Shown here piece after piece: positions 55,790 through 64,000 of a stretch of DNA of 64,000 nucleotides. The stretch is from Termitomyces sp. T153 (lineage: Eukaryota; Basidiomycota; Agaricomycetes; Agaricales; Lyophyllaceae), in assembly GCA_018296165.2 (NCBI GenBank), contig JACKQL020000003.1, forward strand, positions 1,054,001-1,118,000, written 5' to 3'. A program made the translations under genes and the position numbers. Numbering within the stretch: position 1 is the stretch's first letter; every line of letters begins with the position of its first letter. The notes under the pieces are model-generated. The model made no database searches, was not told the origin of the DNA, and was given only the letters and a program-made list of their open reading frames with translations.

Positions 55790-58700
55790 AGAAGAAGTCA
55801 TGAATTGCCTGGTCAGCTAGTGAAATAGGGTAGATGCCTCAAATAACTTTTGGGGCATTGGGATGCCTATGGTAGAAGTCCCAGACCAAGCCTGATGCAT
55901 GAACATTAGCCTGTGGATCCCAAGAAATGTCCTTGATGCCATATCTCTTCCATTTCACCTTGAACTGCAACTTCCCTCAGAATACCCTGCTGTTCAAGAT
56001 TTCCTCCACCTCATCTCCTCCTTATCATTGACCAGGACTGGTGGTGGGAGTGGCTTAGGGCAATGGCCTGGGATTGGATTCTCTGGAGCTGGAAATAACT
56101 TGACCACATTGAAGACTGGGTGCAGTTGGTGGAGGCCTGCTAGGAGTTTCAGTTGGTATGCCAAAGGCCCTACCTTCTTCTCCACTGTAAAGGGGCCAAG
56201 GTAATGATGTGACAGCTTTTGGAATGGCCTCATTGTCTTAATGTCTGAGCTATCCAAGTACACATGGTCCTCAGGCTTGTAAAGTGGGGCAGGTGTCTTT
56301 CTGTGATCATAGTACTGTGCCATGTCTTCCTTGGTCTTTACCAGTGCAGCTTTTGCCTCCTCCTATGCCTTCCTCATCTGATCCACAAACTTGTTGACAG
56401 AGTCATTCTCTGAGGGGTATGCCCAAGGTTCAAATCCCATGTGAGAGTGCCTGCCAGTGTCCAGGAAAAATGGAGTCATCTGCATGGAAGAGTGAACATG
56501 GTTGTTGTATTGGAATTCTGCATCCAGCAGCAGCTCATCCTAGTCATCCTGCCTCTCATTATAAAACAGGCAGAGATACTGTTTCAGTTTCTGGTTAATA
56601 CATTCTGTCTGCCCATCTGACTGAGGGTGATAGGCTGTGGTGGTATGGAGCTTCACACCTAGCAGGTGATACAGTTCTTGAGTGAATTCTGCTACAAACT
56701 GGGGGCCTCAGTCTGAGACATACCCATCTGACAGACTATAGAGTTTCCAGACATTTTTTTGGTACAGGCTAGCTGCTCCCAAGGCAGAGCATGTGGTGTG
56801 AGTAGGTATGAAGTGAGCCTGTTTGCCATAGAGGTCCACCACTACTATCACAGCATCATACCCATGAGCATCTGGGAGTTACACAATGAAATCCACTGAT
56901 GCAACACTCAAGTGAGTAGCTGGAATAGGGAGTGGGTGGAGCTGGCCCATGGGTGCTTAGCAGTAAGGCTTGGTGCAGAGACAGATGTCACAGGTGCTAG
57001 TGTAGGTGCCCACATATTGGGAGATCTGTGGCCACCAATAGTTCTGGGATACCAGCTTCAGTGTCTTTCACCTTCTAAGATGTCCAGCTACCTGAGAGTT
57101 ATGATGTTGTTCTATAATGTGCTGGCAAAGTTCTAGAATGTTAGGCACATAAATGCATCCTCTGAAGGTCAAAAGCCCATCCTGAAGACCCCACTCATCA
57201 GCATGCACTGACTTGACTCCACTTGCCTATTGAGCTTGTAGGGCCTATGCAGCCTGGGCAACCACATCCTCCTGTGCACCCTCCTGGTTCTCTCTTTGGA
57301 TGTCTCTAAGGATGTTTGCCTCATCCCCTTGGACTACAATCCCTTCTAGTGCACAGATGACAAAGAGCTCTGGCTTGAGGAGGACAATGTTGTCATTATT
57401 TCCTGCTCCTATGCCATGGTCAGCCTGCCTAGACAGTGTGTCTGGTTTGCCCATACTCCATCCTGGTTTGTAGTGCAATGAGAAGTCAAAGTTGGCCAGA
57501 TACAGAGACTACTGAGCTTGACATCAATTGAGCTTCTTAGCAGAACAGAAGTACTCCAGGTTCTTGTGGTCTGTCCAGACTCCAAACTTATGCCATACAC
57601 TCTCAAGAAAATGTTGCCATTCTTCAAGAGACTAAATAATTGCCAGCATTTCCTTGTCATGGATCTCATAGTTTCATTCCACCACATTAAAGCTTTTGGA
57701 GTAGAAAGCTACTGGATGCCATTTGACATCCTCTTTTGACTGCTGGGAGAGAACTGCCCCTGTAGCAAAGTCTGAGCTATCTGCTTCCACATGGAATGGA
57801 GAGTCATTATTGGGGAATAGAAGAACTGGCTTTGAGGTCACAGCTTGCTTGAGAGTGTCAAAGGCAGCTTGCTGTGAGGGCTCCCACTGCTAGGCAGTAT
57901 CCTTAACTGTGAGGTTGAAGAGGAGACATGCATGGTGGGAGAAATCCTGTATGAACCTCTGATAGAAATTGACAAACCCAAGAAAGGCCTGAACTTCCTT
58001 CTTGTTTCTTTGCTCTGGCCACTCTACTACACCTGCTGCTTTAATGGGGTCCATCTTGGCCATTCTATATGAAACAATCAAACTCAGGTACTCCACTTTA
58101 GTCTGTTCAATTTTGCACTTCTCAGGCTTTAAATAGAGCTAGTATTGGCAGAGGCATTCCAAGACAATGTGCATGACCCAGTGATGCTCCAGAGTTTTTG
58201 TATAGATAAGGATATCATCAAGATACATGCAGACAACACCTCCCGCAATCAGATCACAGAAAATGTCATTCATCATAGTCTAAAAGGTGACTGAGCTATT
58301 GGTGAGACCAAAGAACATTATAAGAGGTTCAAAGAGTCCACAATTAGTTTGGAATGCTGCCTTCTACTCATCCCCTTCTTTGATGTGTACATTGTTGTAG
58401 CCCCAGTGAATATCCAACTTTGTGAAGTAGCATGCACCTTGAAGGTTGTTGACAAGTTCTGAGATGAGTGGTAAAGGATAGCAGTTCTTCACTGTCATTG
58501 CATTCAGGACACAATAATCCTGGACCAGACAAAGAGACCTATCCTTTTTCTTAATAAAGAAGACTGGAGAGGCCATTGGAGACTTGGAGGGTTATATTTG
58601 TTCTGAGCTAAGATTCTCCTGCAGGAAAGCGTCCAGCTCATCCTGCTCATGGGGTGTAAGTGGATAGACCTTGCAGCTAGAGGGCTTCATATCTGGTATC

Positions 58701-61000
58701 AGCTCAATTGCATGATCCCACTGCTTGTGCTCTAGAAGTGAATCAAAGGAGGCCTTGGAGAATACATCCTCAAAGTCATGGAGGTGATTGGGAATAGTGC
58801 TACAGAAAGGCTTGGGCTGTGAGTTTGCTGCAAATGCCTCAGCCAGATGCTGAGAAGTAGTCTGACTGGCTCAAATCTCTGCCACTGTAGGAGGGGGGCA
58901 GAGGGTTGTAGCATAGATCTGATCACCCACCTCTATGGTCTCATCTGGGAACTCTGCATCTGGAGTATGGGTCCATTCACCTTCACCTTCCTCTTCCTCT
59001 GGAGATTCACACCCAACACCCCAGATATCTTTGTAGAGGGCCTCTCTATGAGGGAATGCTAAAGGGGGGGGACTCAGGAGGTCGAGATCAGCATAAGGGA
59101 GATGCTCAGTGTAACAGGCACACACAGCAGCATGTTCATGAACCTTGGCTCTCTGCTCCTTACAGGCTTCTTCTATATAGATAATGCAGCAACATGAGCA
59201 ATGACTCATCTTCACCTCACCCTTAATCCAGTCAATTTCTGGGTTGTGTTTACATAGCCAGGTGAACCCTAAGATCATGTCTTGTTTTTCCAAACTAGTG
59301 ATGGCAAAAGCAGCTCGTTTTGAGTGGTCTTGGTAGTGGAGAACCAGGTCTACCATAGAGCGAATAGAGCCAGCTTCATTGAGCATGCCATCAACATTAT
59401 ATACAGGGATAGGACGGGAAAGCGAGTGAGTGGTAAGGCAGTGTTGTTGCACATAGTCAGTGTAGAGGAAGAGGCCTGTTGTGCCACTGTCAAGGAGGGC
59501 AACCATACTTCAGATCTGCTGGGTGTCCATCTTCTCAATTTCCACCTGTAGCTTCAGGGAGTTGGTAGAAGGAGTAGAAGCAACAACATAATGATGGAGA
59601 AGGCAGTGTTTCCATGCAGGGATCCAAAGGTGTAGGCCAGGGGGTGTGTTTCCAGCTGAGACTTTAGCTGGAGAGGGAGTTTGTACATCTGAGGAGGAGC
59701 TTATTGTTTCAGGCATAGTATCAACAATGGCAACAGATATATTTGATTCTATGGACAGAGGAGTGAAATGATTAGTACTAGGCAATGGGGGCATACTAGT
59801 CATCTGTTGCCCTTTTAAAAATCCTCAGAATCTATAGGACCCTCCTCTAATACATTGGCCACTTCATCAGAATGGACAGCAATAGGTGCATCCAGAGAGG
59901 AGGTTCCTATGGCATCCTAGGCTGCAAAGAGTTGGATGAGCAGCTCTTCTTGCTCTGATGCCAACAAGTAGCAGACTTCTAGCCCTTGAGGACAGTAGCA
60001 GGCAAAATGACCTGCCTTCCCACAGTATTGACATAGCAAAGGAGTAGAGGACTGCTGTCAGGAAGCATCAACATCCATTGGAACTCCTTGGAGTAGGGAG
60101 TGCAGGGGAGCAGCATGAGGCATGAAGGAAGGAGCTGCACTCAGTTGTGGAGATGCTAATGCAGGTGTGGAAGAGGGAGCTTGGAGAGTGAACCCTCTAT
60201 AAAAAAAAGGGAAGGTTGAAGGTTGTGTCCGCTGCAACTCACATTGCAGTTCCATGAGCTGCCACTGCTCATGTGCCACCTTGTACCAGGTATCAACATG
60301 CTCATCATCTGGGCACCCTTCTGCCATGCTGTCAATACAATCCCTGAGAGAGGGGTGGAGTCCATCACAGAAGGTTAGGCAGAGTTGGAGACTATCCAAA
60401 TATCCAGCCTGTTTAACTAAGGCATGAAAAGAGTCAATGTACTCATCAAGTGACTGCTTTTCTTGACCATACTGAGTTTAGTCTCAAAGGGAAAGAGCTG
60501 TAGTTTTGGTGGGGTCAAAGGGGAAGAACTCTGCTTGGAACTCCTTCTTAAACTCCATCCAGCCAGAGAAACTCTCAACTCCTCCTGAGCATCAGAAGAT
60601 ATGCAGCGCATAGGTTGAGGCTTGACCAGTCTTCATATAGGAGAGAACCCAGGCAATTTTCAAGGCATCTGAGGTAAAGGCTTCACTGCTCAGCTGGATA
60701 TAGGTGATATAGGACTGGAGAAAACATTCTCAAACCTTACAATCTCCATCATATACATTGGGGAGTGCAGGACAAGGGAGTTTGGGACAAGGAGCTGAGA
60801 GGCCTGAGCTAGGTGCAGACACAAACCATTCTGCATCTGCTGGGGGCATTGGAGGTGTGGTAGGAGCAAGGAGGAGATGTTCCAGAAGGGCTTGGAGAAA
60901 AAGGGACACTGCTTTAGTAGTTTGATGGAGTCCAGTGAGTTCAGCTGTGTAGAAAGTAAGGGAGGCTTGAGTAAGTTGAACCTGTGTCTCTAGGAACAGC
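55790..61000 (-). pseudogene. Gag-pol of element A, many stops
   Basis: Minus-strand order: gag (61000-60060; PALPNVYDGD, QLCLTFCDGLHPSLRD) with a zinc knuckle near 60040-59995 (CQYCGKAGHFACYC); protease (59506-59250; VALLDSGTTGLFLY keeps the DSG triad); RT (58620-58100; [40 protein letters not shown] intact); RNase H (about 57880-57500; FATGAVLSQQ, EMLAIIQSLEEW); HHCC/DDE integrase (about 57200-56500); and a C-terminal region with HYLGPFTVEKKVGPLAYQL (about 56210). The chromodomain (WKRYGIKDISWDPQANVHAS) ends the protein near 55880. Stops occur throughout, mostly TAG/TGA, so no full protein can be made. Chromodomains in this group guide insertion into heterochromatin. Confidence 0.85.
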
Positions 61001-61186
61001 AAACAACTCCAGGCATTGTTCTGGGGGCTTGAAGCATCAGGGGGAGGTGCTGGAGGGTTGGCTGGGTCATAGGAGAAGCACAGGGGGCACTAAGACACTG
61101 GTGGGGGAGAGACCTTTGAGGAACCAAGTAGAAGCTCAGGTAATTAAAAAGGGGGCTCTCAGACTGTATCTAGAGACTTGTTCTGC

Positions 61187-61626
61187 TGTAAGAGTGACCT
61201 CTGGAGGCTATGGCATAATCACACAGCTGACAAAGGGAAATCCAAAGTCTATTCAGTACTGTACAGTGTCTACTGAGATAACTACTCACCTGGCAAAGGG
61301 AAATCCAAAGAGAATAAGTCTGAGGATTCCCTAGGCCAGGTATGATGCTTCAGAGGCTTCAGAAGCATGAGAAACAACTGTACAGTATGACAGAGAAAAA
61401 AGACAAAAGTGATGTGTCAGCAATTGGTCAGCAGTTACATAAGCTGGTAGCAGTGTCAAAGGGGCCACACTTGTCTGAATTATTGACAGAAAACTAGTGC
61501 AGCCTGAGGGCTGAAACTAGGACCATAAATAGGGAAAAGGAAGGAGAATAAAGGAAAACTATAGTGGGGGAAATCTGACAAGAACTGGAGAAGGAGAAGG
61601 GGAAACAAGTGGGATGTCCCCTGACA
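61187..61626 (-). repeat. LTR of element A (5' LTR)
   Basis: 440 nt. Differences from the other LTR are mostly transitions plus small indels, consistent with an old insertion. Confidence 0.92.
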
Positions 61627-62475
61627 CTTACTCCATGTGATAAACAGGCTATTGTTCAACAAATCTCAACTGGGAGACTTGATACAGCTGTTCAGGCCAC
61701 CAATTTTATCAACAACATCATTTCCAATCCTGTCTCTCCTCAGACTGTCTGGAATGTGCTGAAGGAGGAGGGGTATCAGTCTGCTACAAAGAGGAAAGTT
61801 CCTATGCTCAAAGCTAGACATAAGCAACTATGACTTAAATGGGCTCAAGAGAATCAAAACTGAACTGTAGAGGACTGGAAAAGAGTGTTGTGGACTGATG
61901 AGACAAAGATTAACAGGATTGGGTCAGATGGAAAGCAGTATGTGTGGAAGCTAAAAGAAGAAGGCATTTCAAACCAAACTACTACACTTACTGTGAAACA
62001 TGAAGGAGGGAATAATCTCATGGTATGGGGCTGTATGGGTTGGAATGAGGTAGGAAAGCTGGTAGAGGTGGTAGGGATCATGAATGCAGAGCAGTACTGT
62101 GAAATTTTGGAGGATGGAGCAAAGGAGAGCTTTGAAAAATTGGAGATGGAGGAGGGTGCCTGCTACTTTTAATAAGACAATGACCCCAAACACAACTCCA
62201 AGAGGGCTAACAAGTGGTTTGAAGACAACAACTTTGATGTCCTCTGGCAGTCAGCCCAATCCCCTGATCTTAACCCTATTAAACACCTCTGGGAGTACCT
62301 CAAGGAGCAGCTTAAGCAGTATGAAACACCTCCTCATGGTGTGCATGAATTGTGGGAGAGGGTTGCAAAGGAGTGGAATGGAATACCAGCAGAAGTATGC
62401 CAAAGACTGATAGAAAGCATGCCTAGAAGGATTCAAGCAGTTATCAAGGCAAATGGAGGACATACAAAGTACTAA
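61627..62475 (+). pseudogene. Tc1-like transposase, catalytic part, broken
   Basis: Continues the frame from 47188. Second helix-turn-helix (NPVSPQTVWNVLKEEGYQS), then DDE motifs VLWTDETK (61888-61911), DNDPKHNSKRANKWF (about 62175) and SPDLNPIKHLWEYLKE (about 62260-62307). In Tc1 transposases the catalytic Glu sits in NPIE; here codon 62281-62283 is AAA (Lys), a single G-to-A step. Stops at about 61831 (TGA), 61861 (TGA) and 62170-62175 (TAATAA in place of two Gln codons before DND) also break it. The protein ends ANGGHTKY with TAA at 62473-62475. Family function is cut-and-paste transposition into TA. Confidence 0.85.
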
Positions 62476-62487
62476 ATACCAAAATTA

Positions 62488-62702
62488 GAGATGCTCAAAA
62501 AACTGTCCCAATGAGTGAATATTTTAAAATGGCCATTACTCCATCAGTTTTGATTTAAATTACATAAGCTAAGATGCAATTTGTAGCTGTGATGCCATAG
62601 TATCTTACATGATTGAACCAGAATTTTAGATACTTCCAACCTTTCATACCAATGTCATCTTTCAAAAAGTATAAAATATTGGGACAGTTTTGTGAGCTGC
62701 TG
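62488..62702 (-). repeat. Right terminal inverted repeat of the Tc1-like element
   Basis: About 215 nt, inverse of 41306-41520. The inner end is gctcaaaaaactgtcccaat and the outer end attgggacagttttgtgagc. It is flanked by TA at 62703-62704. Confidence 0.85.
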
Positions 62703-64000
62703 TAACTGACTTCTATTATGAGGAAACAGAAAACTGTCAAAGAGTGATTCTGTGAGTTTTCATCATTGACCTGTCTATATTTCTGTAACTCTCATTCATT
62801 TATCTGTATTTCTTGATCTGGTTTTGAGAACAGAAAAGGAGTGACCTGGTCTGACTGTACACTTTCATGAATCTATTGCTGTTTTGCTATTTCATATTTT
62901 TGTTACTCATGCCTTTTTATTCCATCACCAATGTGTCTTAGTTGATATGATTATTATCTTCTACACTTGTACAATTTCATTCCATTGCCACAAAAATGAC
63001 TGGTTAAGACAACATATCACAAAAAGGTAAGTAAAAAAACACAAATGCTCCTTGAAGGCACTGCAAACAAAGTTCTCATGCTTCATTTGCAGTGCCTGAC
63101 CTTATGCTCCAAGTCACAGACAGACTGCTTATTGGACTTTATGTTTCCCTTTTATCTTGCTGTTCAAGAGTGCAGTATCAAGATTGCTCAAATTTCTTTT
63201 TGTGGCTGAAAAGATTTTGCAAATTGAATGTCCTCATACAAAATGGGCAGCTGGTCAAATGAGTGTCACTTGAAGCCATTGAATACAGTGTTGATCAGTC
63301 AAAAGACAGAACAAGCAGCAAGCAACAATGTTTACAGATTTGTACAGGCATGCACAACTGCAATGAGAGATAGTAAAAAGTGATATGAGTTGATTTGAAG
63401 AAGTGGAAAGAGGCAAAAAAATCTGAGATTTGAAACAGAAAATAAAATCAAAGTACTCTTGTTGGGCATGTCAGTACAATGACATTATAATGAAGTGGGT
63501 ACTTGAGATTCATGAGGAACTAGAATACCAAATACAGACCCCTCAGATTGTAAAAAGAGCCTCTTGTGTCTTTTTCAGTTGATATTCTAGTAAGAAAATT
63601 TCCATCATTCATGAGTCAAACTCCAAGCAGCTAACATGTGAAGGTGCTCTCATCTGATCATGCACTTAGTACTTCCATACTGCTCCTCAAACACTCCACA
63701 AGTTCATTCTCATTACCCTTAACACTCTCAGGCTCCATATTTCCTGACAACTGCATGTGAGAAATTTCTTGAATAAAGACATGACAAGCTGCTGCCAAAA
63801 GTGTCTAGATGAACATGAATACCATACAAATACATACCAGAAAATAAATGACTTACACTCATAATTGGATTGATGTGTCCCACCTCAAGAATGCTGAAGC
63901 CACCAAAAGCAGCAGTTCATCAAGCTGCCTCTACACAGTATCAGTTCAATGAAGGATTGGCAGAGGAGAAGCTGATGTGGAGTTTGATTGTTGCTGTGTT
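62703..64000. other. CpG-free, gene-less right flank
   Basis: No coding frame of note on either strand and no CpG dinucleotide at all. AT-rich. Probably another decayed repeat whose borders lie outside the window, but no family could be named. Confidence 0.6.

Larger units (their letters stand above)
47189..61626 (-). mobile_element. Ty3/gypsy element A (chromodomain type), interrupted by element B
   Basis: LTRs at 61187-61626 (5' in element sense) and 47189-47629 (3'). Direct target duplication CTTAC flanks it. LTR termini, read in the element's own sense, are TGTCAGGGGA...TTGCCCTTACA. After the 5' LTR the putative primer-binding stretch gcagaacaagtctc (minus strand, about 61186-61173) is identical to that of element B. 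A polypurine tract (agaggggggtga) precedes the 3' LTR. Coding order on the minus strand is gag, protease, RT, RNase H, integrase, chromodomain. Element B is inserted at 47669-55783. Confidence 0.9.
41306..62702. mobile_element. Tc1-like element(s) split by nested insertions (outer limits of the stack)
   Basis: Left end CAGTGGCTAAAAAACTGTCC at 41306 after TA. The right end at 62702 reads, on the minus strand, CAGCAGCTCACAAAACTGTC, followed by TA 62703-62704. The terminal 210-230 nt on each side are inverted copies. Own sequence occupies 41306-41537, 46807-47188 and 61627-62702. The rest is inserted: a Helitron/BTB/copia composite and the Ty3 nest. About 80 nt (41458-41537) are repeated at 46807-46884, so either one element was interrupted with a duplication or two related copies adjoin. 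The transposase is broken. Confidence 0.7.

Noticed and set aside
62703..64000. Host genes in the right flank
   Set aside because: Both strands were read; no open frame with motifs or splice structure was found.

Overview
The window is nuclear DNA of a basidiomycete, almost certainly a mushroom-forming Agaricomycete. The evidence is multi-exon genes with introns of mostly 47-64 nt (GT-AG, with CTAAC/CTAAT branch sites), very short exons, and fungal DUS3, FAD2 and EST1/SMG7 homologues. The mobile-element repertoire also fits: a Ngaro-type DIRS element, Ty3 elements with a chromodomain, a Helitron, a Tc1-like element and a Ty1/copia relic. No species is claimed.

Layout. 1-5.4 kb: one Ngaro-type tyrosine-recombinase retrotransposon with its A1/B1-A2-B2 split repeats, inactivated at catalytic residues. 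6.6-40.8 kb: a gene-rich block. In order it holds an EST1/SMG7-like gene (+); a four-exon KPWE-motif gene related to PEX39 (-), assembled here from exons too short to stand out as ORFs; a poorly defined membrane-protein locus (+); a 12-exon USP25/28-like gene without visible catalytic residues (-); a GRE2/DFR-like reductase (-) with a 23-bp minisatellite upstream; DUS3 (-); a delta-12 desaturase (-); a 4.5 kb stretch without a recognisable gene; an acyl-CoA/AMP ligase (-); UDP-glucose dehydrogenase (-); a TKL-like protein kinase with an internally repeated N-terminus (-); and a four-exon, 745-residue coiled-coil protein (+).

41.3-62.7 kb: a stack of mobile elements. Tc1-like sequence is interrupted by a Helitron/BTB/copia composite and by Ty3 element A (minus strand, TSD CTTAC). 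Element A is interrupted just inside its 3' LTR by sibling Ty3 element B (plus strand, TSD CTGGG). Element B carries two solo LTRs of a third family (TSDs ATTGC and GCAAC/GTAAC). From 60609 to the window end at 64000 I find no CpG dinucleotide, and this continues past the last element boundary.

The host genes do not form one pathway. They cover RNA surveillance or telomere biology, peroxisomal import, ubiquitin binding, tRNA modification, unsaturated fatty acids, acyl activation and UDP-glucuronate supply. The most useful new observations are the KPWE gene, the predicted pseudo-deubiquitinase, the hendecad coiled-coil gene, the order of insertions, and the CpG erasure with loss of catalytic codons in nearly every element.
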